A DNA stretch of 64,000 bases. It comes from Autumnicola psychrophila (GTDB taxonomy: Bacteria > Bacteroidota > Bacteroidia > Flavobacteriales > Flavobacteriaceae). The notes beneath the pieces are model-generated. The model was not told the DNA's origin, searched no databases, and worked only from the letters and a program-made list of their open reading frames with translations. Shown here piece after piece: positions 1 to 8,026 of this stretch (the stretch's first letter is position 1; each line of letters begins with the position of its first letter). Both the position numbers and the translations under genes were made by a program. The stretch spans positions 1 to 64,000 of the forward strand of contig NZ_JAVRHN010000015.1 in NCBI RefSeq assembly GCF_031846645.1. Reading direction: 5' to 3'.

Positions 1-120
1 GTATTGAAAGCTCCATGTCCAGATTAATCGAACTCAGGTTCTAATGTTATCGAATCGACAGAATATTATTTTTAAAATTATTTAATTCATCAGATTTTTT
101 CTATTTTTGACATCCGTTTT

Positions 121-202
121 GCTCGAGTGGCGGAATTGGTAGACGCGCTGGATTCAAAATCCAGTTTCTTCGGAAGTGCGGGTTCGATTCCCGCCTCGAG
201 TA
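121..202 (+). tRNA. tRNA-Leu (anticodon CAA)
   Basis: The sequence folds as a class II tRNA. The acceptor arms are GCTCGAG and CTCGAGT (one G-T pair) with discriminator A. The anticodon stem CTGGA/TCCAG encloses loop TTCAAAA, giving anticodon CAA, which reads UUG. A variable arm (tttcttcggaa) and a normal T arm (GGTTCGATTCC) follow, and no CCA is encoded. The last 16 bases are also the left attachment core of the element that follows. Confidence 0.97.
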
Positions 203-205
203 CTT
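187..205 (+). repeat. left attachment core (attL)
   Basis: This 19-bp sequence spans the 3' T-arm and acceptor strand of tRNA-Leu. It is identical to 10137-10155 in direct orientation, as expected for an integrase crossover site in a tRNA gene. Confidence 0.88.
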
Positions 206-207
206 TA

Positions 208-250
208 AAAACCTGTAAATGACCTATTAATAAGGCTTTACAGGTTTTTT
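208..250 (+). terminator. terminator after tRNA-Leu, supplied by the element
   Basis: The inverted repeat AACCTGTAAA/TTTACAGGTT is followed by a run of T. It lies inside the element, so the inserted DNA brings its own stop for the interrupted tRNA transcript. The probable original terminator is now beyond the right attachment site. Confidence 0.8.
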
Positions 251-259
251 TGTGTCTTG

Positions 260-284
260 TTGACAAATATTTGACAAAGGAAAT
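260..284 (+). repeat. left arm-type direct repeat (putative integrase arm site)
   Basis: Two TTGACAAA units are separated by 3 bases and followed by GGAAAT. The block matches 9979-10003 at 23 of 25 positions in the same orientation. Its place just inside the attachment core fits tyrosine-integrase arm binding. That role is inferred. Confidence 0.6.
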
Positions 285-439
285 TAAAAGTACCTCCTTT
301 TCTGAAAATTATAAGCGTTTCAGATTAATCCTTATTGGGTTCATTCTTCTAGGTTTTCAATTCCACTTCTATCACGGTTAAGATTCACTGGAATTAATCT
401 CTATATTTATCCAACTAACCAATAATTAATTTTAAAGTT

Positions 440-772
440 ATGAGAACCTTCTTGATAGTCATCGGAATCTTACTAGGTGTTTTTGTTTTATTTGGTATTG
501 TCAATAGTATAGTAGGTGAGGAAGATACTAAAAACGAAACCTATGCCTTAATTTATGCAGAAAAGGCAATCAAGAGTAAATTGAAATCCCCATCTACTTC
601 AGAATTTCCGGGAGTGAGAGGAACATCTATTAAGAAAGATGTAGATACATTCTATGTGCGTTCGTATGTAGATTCTCAGAACGGTTTTGGTGCAATGATG
701 CGCACTAATTTTGAAGTCAAGGTTATGTTTGTAGGTGATAAGGTGAAAACGTCAATTCTAAAACTTCAATAA
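440..772 (+). CDS. small membrane-anchored protein of unknown function
   Basis: This is a 110-aa protein with one N-terminal hydrophobic segment (about residues 3-22) and a soluble remainder. The stretch around residues 48-58 (KLKSPSTSEFP) and the later YVDSQNGFGAMMRTNF pattern belong to a short domain I recall as widespread in small bacterial and phage-associated hypothetical proteins. That is recollection, not a search result. It probably sits in the inner membrane with the domain outside, or is exported. It is the first gene of the element after the left end, transcribed rightward and convergent with the next gene. No catalytic residues are apparent and the function is unknown. Confidence 0.75.
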   Translation: MRTFLIVIGILLGVFVLFGIVNSIVGEEDTKNETYALIYAEKAIKSKLKSPSTSEFPGVRGTSIKKDVDTFYVRSYVDSQNGFGAMMRTNFEVKVMFVGDKVKTSILKLQ

Positions 773-785
773 AGGTTTAAATTCA

Positions 786-1169
786 TCATTCTATCTGGTC
801 AACTAAAAATCTTTTCTGCACTTTCTCATTTGTCTTCAAGGATCTATAATAGTAATCAATAACTTCAATGGGTTCCTGCCCCTGGGGTATTGCAATTGTA
901 ATTTTTCGTTTGCTACTATTCTGGCAAAGGAATACCATATTTTCGTTCACAACATCCACCTCCTGAATATACAGAACCTCAACTTCTTTACCTTCTTTAG
1001 TATCTGTTGCAATGGTTATTGTTTCAGGTTCAAAGACTATCCTGCGATTCACTGTTTCAGTGCTACTTGTGAATATTGAGGGATAAGTTTGAGTAAATGG
1101 AGAAAAAAAGACCTGTTGCCCTAACAGATAAAAGGGTGCAAAGAATAATATTAAGCAAAGTCTTCTCAT
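786..1169 (-). CDS. small exported protein of unknown function
   Basis: This 127-aa protein starts with a clear signal peptide (MRRLCLILFFAPFYLLGQQ; cleavage likely after LLGQ). The mature part of about 108 residues is probably beta-rich (VNRRIVFEPETITIATDT, KRKITIAIP). It is most likely periplasmic or surface-exposed. I do not recognise the family. The start is an ATG just before the signal peptide. It converges with the preceding membrane protein and lies beside the repeat-rich noncoding stretch. Both small genes look like accessory cargo of the element rather than core replication or integration genes. Confidence 0.6.
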   Translation of the reverse strand: MRRLCLILFFAPFYLLGQQVFFSPFTQTYPSIFTSSTETVNRRIVFEPETITIATDTKEGKEVEVLYIQEVDVVNENMVFLCQNSSKRKITIAIPQGQEPIEVIDYYYRSLKTNEKVQKRFLVDQIE

Positions 1170-1322
1170 TAATTAAAGATAGGATTTTATTCTTAAGTGT
1201 TGTGATCCCAAAAAAATCATCCTTAACGCTGATTAACTTGACTGCCTTATTTAGATTGAGTATAAATAGTGAGGTTTTTTAACCTTACTAATTCTTACGT
1301 TTTTGGATAAGAGAACTCTTTT

Positions 1323-1850
1323 TTATCGTGTGAAAAACAAAATTCCTGCTCCGGCATAATGACCGTTACAAAATCTTGGGAATTCTAAGGATTTACGCGC
1401 ATGTTGTGATATGGAAAAAACCTTCATTGCAACTTCCTTTTTTAGGGTCGGAAAACTCTCTGACGCCTGCGCGCGTATAGACCCCAAAAAACTTGGATTC
1501 TCAGGAAAGTATTCTTTTAGGTCGTTCAGTTCGTTAAGTTTTAACCTCAGCGATTCTTTACTGTTTCTCGACTGTTTCTCGACTGTTTCTGTTAAAACAA
1601 GTTCTTTCCCTGATTCTTGCGCGTGAACAGATACCAGCAAAGTCTATGCGCGCGAAATCATATATTCTTGTGCGCCCGTTGTGACCTCGAAAAAACCTTT
1701 GTTCTTGTACGCGTAGTGATTGCCCAAAAACCTTAAATGAAAATTCCATGCGCGAACAGATAGTGGGATATTCCGGTGCCGTTTCCTCTTTTCTCGGGCT
1801 TTTTTGAATTCTTCAACCCTTAGTGTAATCTTAGTGTCTTTTGTAGTTCT
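1323..1850 (-). pseudogene. possible decayed ORF within the GCGC-rich stretch
   Basis: On the minus strand a single frame runs for about 175 codons with one internal stop, a TAG at 1644-1646. The first part is strongly basic (for example KKAREKRKRHRN, VRAWNFHLRFLG). The second part is helix-prone (LKLNELNDLKEYFPENPSFLG). There is no ATG at a sensible place, and stops become frequent upstream of 1851. I do not recognise a family. The reading may be an accident of repeat composition, so confidence is low. Confidence 0.22.
1561..1591 (+). repeat. 11-bp tandem repeat, about 2.8 copies
   Basis: The unit CTGTTTCTCGA is repeated at 1561, 1572 and partially at 1583. It lies within the GCGC-rich noncoding stretch. 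Confidence 0.85.
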
Positions 1851-1851
1851 C

Positions 1852-1865
1852 TACGCGCGCGCGTA
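1852..1865. repeat. perfect 14-bp GC-alternating palindrome
   Basis: TACGCGCGCGCGTA is its own reverse complement and is strikingly GC-rich within AT-rich surroundings. It could be a protein-binding site or a structure-forming sequence. Confidence 0.85.
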
Positions 1866-2250
1866 TTGGTTACTTTTTTTAATCTTAGGTATTCTTAGGA
1901 ATTTTGGATCTCAGTTATTCTAAGTTTTCAACCTTAGCATTTTTTAGCATTTTGCTTTTTCAACTCTTTTACCCTTGCATCTACCTTGCTATTTTTTAAA
2001 CCTTGACAATTCTTGGCAATCCGAGTAATTCCGAGTATTTACGCCAATTTTTTACACATGGTTTCGTTGGCCGCTAAGCATATAATGACTGTTACAAAGT
2101 CTTTTTTATAGTGTGTAATTCGAGTAATTCCTTGCGCGTGGGTAGTTGTACAAAAAGTACCTTTTATAGGGGGATTTTCCCCTTGTTTATCTTAAAAAAA
2201 CGTTCTGAAAGAATAGTTTCTATATTTGAGGTTCAACTAAAACCTTAATT

Positions 2251-2718
2251 ATGAAAAAACTACTACTATTATTACTGCTTACCACTTTAATTTCCTGTGG
2301 CGGCTATGAATCTACGGCTGTTTCTATTGAGCCTGTTGAAAAGGTATTTCAATTGGATCAGGATAAATCTGATCTTTACATTAAAGCCAATCAATGGATG
2401 GTTGAAAATTTCGGAAGCGCAGAAGAAGTTATTCAATTTTCAGATAAAGAATCTGGAGTAGTTACTGGAAAGTATTTAATAGGCGAAACATTTAGAAAAG
2501 AAGGATATGCGGTGCGCCCGGTATACGCAATTATTAAAGCGCAGGTAAAGGATGGCGCTGCTAAATTATCTATTGATCCTGAAGAGTACATATACACAAC
2601 TGGTTTTGGTCATGCTCCGCAATATGTTATTACAGAATCTGATGTGCGCAATAGCATAGAACAATTAATGAGTTCATTTGAAATTTACATGAATCAAGAA
2701 ATAGATACAGATTGGTAA
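2251..2718 (+). CDS. small lipoprotein, DUF4468-like
   Basis: This 155-aa protein begins with a lipoprotein signal peptide (LLLLLLLTTLISC, lipid-accepting Cys at about residue 16). The mature part carries a pattern I associate with the DUF4468 domain (TBP-like fold): YIKANQWMVENFG, then VIQFSDKESGVVTGKY, then a beta-rich C-terminal half ending in helices. These proteins are common small Bacteroidota lipoproteins of unknown role, probably in the outer or inner membrane facing the periplasm. The gene is transcribed rightward between the GCGC-rich stretch and a strong hairpin terminator, convergent with the 742-aa gene. It is likely accessory cargo of the element. Confidence 0.75.
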   Translation: MKKLLLLLLLTTLISCGGYESTAVSIEPVEKVFQLDQDKSDLYIKANQWMVENFGSAEEVIQFSDKESGVVTGKYLIGETFRKEGYAVRPVYAIIKAQVKDGAAKLSIDPEEYIYTTGFGHAPQYVITESDVRNSIEQLMSSFEIYMNQEIDTDW

Positions 2719-2737
2719 TCTAGTATTACTCCTGCAT

Positions 2738-2765
2738 AACCGGCCATAAAAAGCCGGTTTTTTTT
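2738..2765 (+). terminator. rho-independent terminator after the small lipoprotein
   Basis: Stem AACCGGC/GCCGGTT with loop CATAAAAA is followed by eight T. It ends the rightward lipoprotein transcript and lies at the convergent junction with the 742-aa gene. Confidence 0.85.
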
Positions 2766-2801
2766 CTGCCCGCGCAAAAGAATTTTGCACCTCATCGATT
2801 C

Positions 2802-5030
2802 TTACCCAAATACTCTCAGTAACTTAAAATCAAATTCATTTTTTACCTCAGTTTTAAACATAAAAGCCTTTTCCTCTATTCCAGTATCAGAGGGAACATA
2901 TTTAAACATTCCGTAAAAGTTGTTCATCCTTTTGCCTTCAATATCTGTATGACCTTGAATTTTTTCTAAGATGGTTTGATCAAATGGCAATTTTGCTTTT
3001 ACCCATTCTGGTTCGAATAGTGGGCGGTCAAGTTTTCTTATTTCGAAATCTGCATTTTCTTTTACCGATTCTTTCCCTGGTAATTGTGTCATAAGTTCGC
3101 TGTTGCCCTCGCTAGATGAAAAACGAACATAATCTTCAGGCATATAGTATAAACCACCATTAAACCATTTGGAGTGCCGTAGTAGATTATTTGCCGGGCT
3201 AAGTCTGAGGTTAAAAGCGGTATCTGGAGAATAAACCCCTATTGGTCTTTGCTCGAAATCATCTTGCCATTTCTTAGGCTCGTAAAACTTGGCCGCCCTG
3301 TCTGATCTGCTTATAGATCCAGTTTCCTTTGCATCGATAATAAAATTGTCTTTGTCGTAGGGGCTATCCTCTTCTGCCGATTCTCCATACTGCCGTCTAC
3401 GTGCATCTTCTACTCCATAAGAATCAGTGCGGGACGGGCTTAATACTTCAAATTTGTTACCTGGCACTGTAACGGTTACGGGGGTAATCCAATTGCCTTG
3501 CGTATTGTATTCATCTAGGCCTAACGGTCTTTCGTAATTGCCGCCTTTTGTGTACCCCGTGGTAATAGATGAATAATAGAATTCTGCTGCCGTGGTGCGT
3601 TCTTCTACCTGAATTTCGCCTAAATCTACCGTTACCACACGCTGAAAGAAATAATCTATATTTTCAAGTACCAACTTCTGTTTTGCCCCCTCTGTAACTA
3701 CTCCATAGGCTACCGGTGTAATGGCGTTCAAAGATTTGTACAAATTCTCCCAACTCCAGGTAATAGGCCATTCAATTAATTTTCCCTGCTCGTCGGTCTT
3801 TGCTAAATTTCTGAGCCATCCCCCGGGCATTGTAATAAGGTTTTTCCACTTTCCGGAAGAAAGAATACTGCTTTCAAAACAGGGGTTTCCTGTGTAAATC
3901 TCGCTTAACCTTTGTCCGGCTTCAAACAAAGTAATTGCTTTTGCTTCTGTACGTTGGTAAAAAGAATCTACTGCTACGGTCAATCCTGCATTATAATCTG
4001 AGTAGTGAACGTCCGCCCATCCGTCAAATCTTACCGGGAACCCGCCCCCAAATTGCCCCACCATAAGAAGGCCTAATGCAAAACTTTCATTTTTCTTTGG
4101 TTCTAGTTCTATAGGTTCTAGCGAAGAATAACTAATTAATTCATCTGGATTAATACTTCGTGGATCTCCCAAATCCTTTAAAACGGTTCTGCCGCCTTCC
4201 TGCAATCTCAGGTTGTCTCCATTGTCATCACAGATGTACTTATCAAAAACCAATTTTAGGTTTAAATCGTTTATTCTGTTTCCTGTTACATCGAGTTTAA
4301 AACTTGTATTTATAGAAAACCTTGTGCGTCCCATATCCCGCTCTGCCTTGTAATAAAACATATTGGCTATGCTTGGTTCGTTCCATCGTTCATCTAGTTC
4401 ATACGTAGGGAAAGGAGGTTGAATATTTTCGGGGTCTGCATTCGCTATTACATTTAGCGGTAAAGGGTGAAAGGAGGTTCTATCTTCGTCTATAGAATTC
4501 CACTTGCCACTGTGGGCTGTAAATTCCTGTACATTTTCATTTCTCAATTTGCTCAGCAAGTAAATTTCCCTTCCCTGAATACTTACCTTGTCGGTGTCTA
4601 ATTTGGGGATAGAATTTCCTTTTATGTCAGTAGTCCGGTTAAGTTCAAATTTCTCCCTCATGTTTGATACCAGTAACTCTCTTAAACCTCCTTCCATAAC
4701 ATCGCATTCGAAATACCCGTCTTTGATCTTTCTAGTGGAGAATTCAAGATAACCGGTAAAGGACAAATTCCATTCGTCTGTCTGTGGATGCTTAACAAGT
4801 TTAGTAAGTTTTACTTTGGCCTGTACTTTGTCTATTTCAAAGGCTCTTTCCAGGTATTCTTTTGCTGCTCCGGTAAATCTTAAATTATTGGTCAGATTAA
4901 CGAATATACCGTATGTTTTTTCGCTTCGACCAATTAATAATTTTGTATCGTCCCATCCCAAAGGATCTTGATCAAGTTCTAATTTTCCAAATTTGGAGTT
5001 AAGGATAAATCTGATTCTGTTGTCAAACAT
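2802..5030 (-). CDS. large protein of phage structural (tail/baseplate-like) appearance
   Basis: This 742-aa protein has no signal peptide, membrane span or obvious enzymatic motif. The N-terminal 120 residues (IRFILNSKFG, DPLGWDD, YGIFVNLTNNLRFTG, FTGYLEFSTRKI, MEGGLRELL) read as a beta-rich module. I associate this pattern with uncharacterised proteins of Bacteroidota phages; that is recollection and needs a search. The rest is beta-rich with many aromatic and Gly residues (FGGGFPVRFDGWADVHY, WLRNLAKTD), consistent with a particle or fibre component. It follows the Rep gene by 18 bases on the same strand and is probably co-transcribed with it. No other structural genes are present, which makes a lone particle gene in a 10-kb element odd. 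Confidence 0.6.
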   Translation of the reverse strand: MFDNRIRFILNSKFGKLELDQDPLGWDDTKLLIGRSEKTYGIFVNLTNNLRFTGAAKEYLERAFEIDKVQAKVKLTKLVKHPQTDEWNLSFTGYLEFSTRKIKDGYFECDVMEGGLRELLVSNMREKFELNRTTDIKGNSIPKLDTDKVSIQGREIYLLSKLRNENVQEFTAHSGKWNSIDEDRTSFHPLPLNVIANADPENIQPPFPTYELDERWNEPSIANMFYYKAERDMGRTRFSINTSFKLDVTGNRINDLNLKLVFDKYICDDNGDNLRLQEGGRTVLKDLGDPRSINPDELISYSSLEPIELEPKKNESFALGLLMVGQFGGGFPVRFDGWADVHYSDYNAGLTVAVDSFYQRTEAKAITLFEAGQRLSEIYTGNPCFESSILSSGKWKNLITMPGGWLRNLAKTDEQGKLIEWPITWSWENLYKSLNAITPVAYGVVTEGAKQKLVLENIDYFFQRVVTVDLGEIQVEERTTAAEFYYSSITTGYTKGGNYERPLGLDEYNTQGNWITPVTVTVPGNKFEVLSPSRTDSYGVEDARRRQYGESAEEDSPYDKDNFIIDAKETGSISRSDRAAKFYEPKKWQDDFEQRPIGVYSPDTAFNLRLSPANNLLRHSKWFNGGLYYMPEDYVRFSSSEGNSELMTQLPGKESVKENADFEIRKLDRPLFEPEWVKAKLPFDQTILEKIQGHTDIEGKRMNNFYGMFKYVPSDTGIEEKAFMFKTEVKNEFDFKLLRVFG

Positions 5031-5048
5031 CGTTTTTAGTTTTAATTA

Positions 5049-6269
5049 TTAAATAGTTGCCAGGTTAAACAGAGTTGGTTGCGCTCTGCTGTAAATTCTT
5101 TGTTGCTGTAGTTTTAAATTGTTGTGCTTGTTTCTGATATTATGGGCAATTTCCTTTATCTGGGTTTGGTGATCTTTATTGCTCCAGTTCCGGGAAAGAA
5201 ATTTTCTTTTCACCTCATCAAATATTTTAATATCGGTTTTGAAGTAGTATTTCAGGCCGGTATGACTTAGGAGAATACTGCCTTTTTTCTGCATTGAAAT
5301 GTTTATCCCTGTAACCACACAAAAACGTCTGTTTTCGTCCTTTTTCTCAGAAGTGCCAACACCCGTTTTTAACCGTATATGTAAAGGGTTAATTTCGGGT
5401 GTTGAGGTATTTAAAAAGTCGGCCTTTTCTTTTATCAATTTTGCTATCTGATCTTTGAGGTTTTCCGGTTGTGCTTTGGTAATCTTGTTTAAATTATTCC
5501 GGTGGTACTTTAAACCGTCATAGGTTAGATTTTCCCAAAAATTGGGGTTACTATACCTGTTTTCGTACTTCGTGCCTTTCAGGGCTTTAAAATCATAAAA
5601 AATGACCTGTTGCCATTGTTTTAAAAGTATGGGTGTAAAGTTCTGTAATCCGAAATTCAGTAAATCTTCTAAAGTGTAAATGCCTTTACTGTTCAGGTCA
5701 TGCATCTTTGTATATTTCATTTCGATTCTCATAACCTCATCTTCAATTTTAAAACCTCGGTTTTTATAGTGGGTTTTCTTATCGTATATTTTTAAAATAT
5801 GCCTTTGATGTTGCGCCTGGATATAATTTCCTTCGTCTCTGGTGAATACCCATTTAAGCCGGTCAGTTTTATGTAATAAGCATTGTTTTAAGAGGTTTTT
5901 AGTCTTGGCCGGTGGATTTATATTAACGCCTATTTCTAATTGCTTTAAAACGCAGTTTTCAGGACGTATTCTAAAATTCTCTTTCAGATTTTCCAGTACG
6001 TCTTGTATTTCATTAATCCCGAAGTCATTAAAGTTATGAGCGCCTTTGTTCCAGTATTTATGTAAACTCCCTTCAACTGTTATGCGTTGCTCCGGGTTCG
6101 CGGTTGTGGATCCAAATATTTTAAATTCCATCCCTCTGAAATATGCGTTTAAGTATGCTCCTAATTCCCCTGTTTTGGTGTTGACTTTGTTATGAAATTC
6201 CAAATAGGGGCTTCGCTCCAGATAATGCGGGGTAACTCCTTTGAGTTCATATTTAACAAAGTCTATCAA
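5049..6269 (-). CDS. phage/plasmid rolling-circle replication initiator, gene II/X family
   Basis: This 406-aa protein resembles the gene II (G2P, Phage_CRI/Phage_X) replication initiators of filamentous phages. These nick a double-strand origin and start rolling-circle replication. The recognisable block is ITVEGSLHKYWNKGAHNFND at about residues 64-83, followed by the LKQLEIGVNINPP strand (about 110-122). Tyrosines suitable for nicking are present (HILKIYDKKTHYKNRG, about 155-170), but I cannot assign the catalytic one. The C-terminus is basic. The start must be the TTG at 6269, because a TAA directly precedes it in frame and no ATG is near. It heads a two-gene unit with the 742-aa protein and lies just below a hairpin that may be terminator or origin. 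Confidence 0.72.
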   Translation of the reverse strand: MIDFVKYELKGVTPHYLERSPYLEFHNKVNTKTGELGAYLNAYFRGMEFKIFGSTTANPEQRITVEGSLHKYWNKGAHNFNDFGINEIQDVLENLKENFRIRPENCVLKQLEIGVNINPPAKTKNLLKQCLLHKTDRLKWVFTRDEGNYIQAQHQRHILKIYDKKTHYKNRGFKIEDEVMRIEMKYTKMHDLNSKGIYTLEDLLNFGLQNFTPILLKQWQQVIFYDFKALKGTKYENRYSNPNFWENLTYDGLKYHRNNLNKITKAQPENLKDQIAKLIKEKADFLNTSTPEINPLHIRLKTGVGTSEKKDENRRFCVVTGINISMQKKGSILLSHTGLKYYFKTDIKIFDEVKRKFLSRNWSNKDHQTQIKEIAHNIRNKHNNLKLQQQRIYSRAQPTLFNLATI

Positions 6270-6329
6270 TTATAATTTATATCTTTGGGGTGGGTATGCG
6301 TTGCCGTATTCCCGAACATTTGAACAATT

Positions 6330-6357
6330 AGAGGGGGTTGAACGCCCCTCTTTTTTT
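6330..6357. terminator. hairpin between the 127-aa gene and Rep (terminator or replication origin)
   Basis: Stem GAGGGG/CCCCTC with an 8-base loop is flanked by A on one side and seven T on the other. It lies downstream of the 127-aa gene on the minus strand and just upstream of Rep. It can act as a terminator. Its place next to a rolling-circle Rep also makes it a candidate double-strand origin, which is inference. Confidence 0.6.
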
Positions 6358-6376
6358 GTTTTATATCTTCTGAGAA

Positions 6377-6760
6377 TTAACTAACGGTTTGCTCTATTAA
6401 TTTGTTTAAATCCCGGGTGTAATAGTTCTTGAAGTAGTAGAGGGTAATACAACTTTTATTTTCTGTGAATTGTGCCAGGATGAGGTTCTTTTTTTTCTGG
6501 CTGTCGCCAATATAGATACCCGGGACGGTTGTTTTAAAAAGTCCTGTTATTGGCCTGCTCCATTTCTTACCCTGTCTAATCTTTAGCCAATAATCGGGCA
6601 TTGATTTTGCGTAGTTTCGGTCTTTCTGAACGTTTATTGTTTCAGATAGTAGGGAAGTGCCGTTAATGACCTCAGCAAGTTCATAATGCTTTACGCTTCT
6701 GTATTTGCCGGGATTTATTTCTTTGTAACTATGTATAATCGGTGTCGGGTGCGCTGCCAT
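6377..6760 (-). CDS. hypothetical protein of the element replication region
   Basis: This basic 127-aa soluble protein lies between the HTH protein and Rep, all on the minus strand. The first ATG is at 6760 (MAAHPTPIIHSYKEINPG). An upstream TTG at 6784 would add eight residues and overlap the HTH gene. The middle has KSMPDYWLKIRQGKKWSRPITGLFKTTVPGIY-like character, split by Gly/Pro. The end is rich in Tyr and Lys (YYFKNYYTRDLNK). Small basic proteins beside gene II-type Reps are often single-strand DNA-binding or accessory replication factors. That role is inferred from position and charge only, and I do not recognise the family. Confidence 0.55.
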   Translation of the reverse strand: MAAHPTPIIHSYKEINPGKYRSVKHYELAEVINGTSLLSETINVQKDRNYAKSMPDYWLKIRQGKKWSRPITGLFKTTVPGIYIGDSQKKKNLILAQFTENKSCITLYYFKNYYTRDLNKLIEQTVS

Positions 6761-6770
6761 TGCTAAAATT

Positions 6771-7046
6771 TTAAAGTTCAACAATAGCCTGTTCTACTTC
6801 AGACCTTTTATAGTAAACGCGGTTGCCTAAGGCGTGCTTTTTGAGTTTTCCTTTTTTGCTCCAGTTATGTACGGTCATGATATCGACCTTAAGCATTTTT
6901 GCTACTTCAGAGCGGCTTAAATATTCTTCCGGCTCTTTGGGTTGGTACTGCTTTTTAAGTTCTTCTAATTGCTTTTTTACCCCTTGTAAAATTGCATCCT
7001 GTAATTGCTTTGGGGTAGTGTTGTGAAGTTGGGTTACATTATCCAT
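6771..7046 (-). CDS. HTH (MerR/excisionase-like) DNA-binding protein
   Basis: This 91-aa protein has a helical N-terminus of about 40 residues (LQDAILQGVKKQLEELKKQY). A helix-turn-helix of the HTH_17/excisionase type covers about residues 42-90 (YLSRSEVAKMLKVDIMTVHN, then WSKKGKLKKHALGNRVYYKR). The wing motif GNRVYYKRSEV is typical of the Bacteroidota proteins annotated as helix-turn-helix domain proteins in integrative elements. Likely roles are recombination directionality factor for the integrase or transcriptional control of the Rep region. The gene lies 10 bases upstream of the 127-aa gene on the same strand. Confidence 0.85.
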   Translation of the reverse strand: MDNVTQLHNTTPKQLQDAILQGVKKQLEELKKQYQPKEPEEYLSRSEVAKMLKVDIMTVHNWSKKGKLKKHALGNRVYYKRSEVEQAIVEL

Positions 7047-7106
7047 TGCGTAGTATTTTTAATTATACTGCAATAATAATGTGAGGTGGGTAAGTGTGTA
7101 AAACGT

Positions 7107-7126
7107 GTGCAAAGGCAACCTTGCAC
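7107..7126 (-). terminator. hairpin after the 289-aa gene
   Basis: Inverted repeat GTGCAAAGG-caa-CCTTGCAC is followed on the minus strand by ACGTTTT. It lies 5-25 bases past the stop of the 289-aa gene, so it may terminate that transcript or be an operator for the HTH gene. Confidence 0.5.
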
Positions 7127-7131
7127 AAACT

Positions 7132-8001
7132 TTATTTCATTAAATCTTTCAAGTATGAATTAATTTCTTTTTCTCTGATCTTATTGGGCCGCGTTCCATT
7201 TACTACATTTCGAATGTTTGAAGTGTCGTTACCCATTATATAAGCCATTAACTGGTATTTCTCTGTGTCGGAAATATTTAGTTTTCTTATTTGTCCTTCA
7301 AAATCTAAAACCTCATTTGCTATTCTAATTCGTTCTGTAAGGTTTAGTTTCTTCCCATTAAATAAAAGGCTTTTATTGGAAGGTACTAGATTTTCTTTTT
7401 CTCCTTCAATTATCTGAAGTAGGCTTGCTTTTTCTTTTTTTAAAAAATTAATCATAACTGGATACCATTGGTGAGAGGGTTTATTTCTCAATTGCATTTC
7501 ATAGAAATCAATACATCCTTTGATAACTGCTATTCTTTTTTCTGGTTCTTGAAGTAAAAACCGGGGGTTTAATAAATGATCTTCAAGTTTTTCACTTAAA
7601 GATAAACCAGAGGGTTGATCTTTTCTACTTTTTCTAGTCACCGGCTCGTGGTGCTCTATAATGGAAAGATATTTTTCAACAAATCTTGTAATTCTTCTGC
7701 TGAGCCATCGAAATTCGGAATAATTGTCTATTTCTGAGGTATTTACTTCTTTAAGGCATTTAACTTTTCTTATTCCTTTTGCACCCCTTAACACCACTGG
7801 GTTTATTTGCAAATACTTTAGAATGAATAAATGCAAAGGGTGCGAAATATATGGATCAACAGATCCTGCTTCTATAAATTTATCTTCTAAGAATTGTATT
7901 CTGTCAAAAATAAATGCTTTTGTTGGTTGGTGAGGGTGAGGTGTGGTCATTTGAACAATTTTATGCGGTGCCATTGCTAATGTACTAAAAACCCCTTGCA
8001 T
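7132..8001 (-). CDS. hypothetical protein of the element
   Basis: This 289-aa soluble, helix-rich protein shows no signal peptide or membrane span. The first ATG is at 8001; a second start at residue 10 (MAPHKIVQM) resembles the MAAHPTP start of the 127-aa gene. The N-terminal part has FDRIQFLEDKFIEAGSVDPY; the C-terminal 60 residues (LNLTERIRIANEVLDFEGQI, NDTSNIRNVVNGTRPNKIRE) resemble a helical DNA-binding or regulatory tail. I recall similar proteins beside HTH genes in small flavobacterial integrative elements but cannot name the family. It is in the leftward block between the micro-ORFs and the HTH gene. A regulatory or replication-accessory role is a guess. Confidence 0.6.
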   Translation of the reverse strand: MQGVFSTLAMAPHKIVQMTTPHPHQPTKAFIFDRIQFLEDKFIEAGSVDPYISHPLHLFILKYLQINPVVLRGAKGIRKVKCLKEVNTSEIDNYSEFRWLSRRITRFVEKYLSIIEHHEPVTRKSRKDQPSGLSLSEKLEDHLLNPRFLLQEPEKRIAVIKGCIDFYEMQLRNKPSHQWYPVMINFLKKEKASLLQIIEGEKENLVPSNKSLLFNGKKLNLTERIRIANEVLDFEGQIRKLNISDTEKYQLMAYIMGNDTSNIRNVVNGTRPNKIREKEINSYLKDLMK

Positions 8002-8026
8002 GGTTCTGCAGAGGGTTATTTATACT

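Larger units (their letters stand above)
1170..2250. other. 1.1-kb stretch without a convincing gene; GCGC-rich repeats
   Basis: The stretch is full of short degenerate repeats: GCGCGC-containing words (about 1395, 1470, 1647, 1671, 1851, 2135), A-tract blocks shaped like gttgtgacctcgaaaaaacc (two degenerate copies near 1403 and 1679), and CTTAGG/CTAAGG words at 1800-1950. An imperfect 23-bp direct repeat (cataatgaCcGttacaaaatctt-like) lies at 1355-1377 and 2081-2103. On the minus strand one frame from 1850 to 1323 is interrupted only by a TAG at 1644-1646 and reads like a basic protein, so part of it may be a decayed gene. Alternatives are a replication origin with iterons or a packaging region. 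Confidence 0.5.

Noticed and set aside
1411..1749. Two short forward and reverse ORFs in the GCGC-rich stretch as real genes
   Set aside because: They lack good start codons, overlap each other and mirror the repeat composition; only the minus-strand frame with one TAG is kept as a low-confidence decayed ORF.
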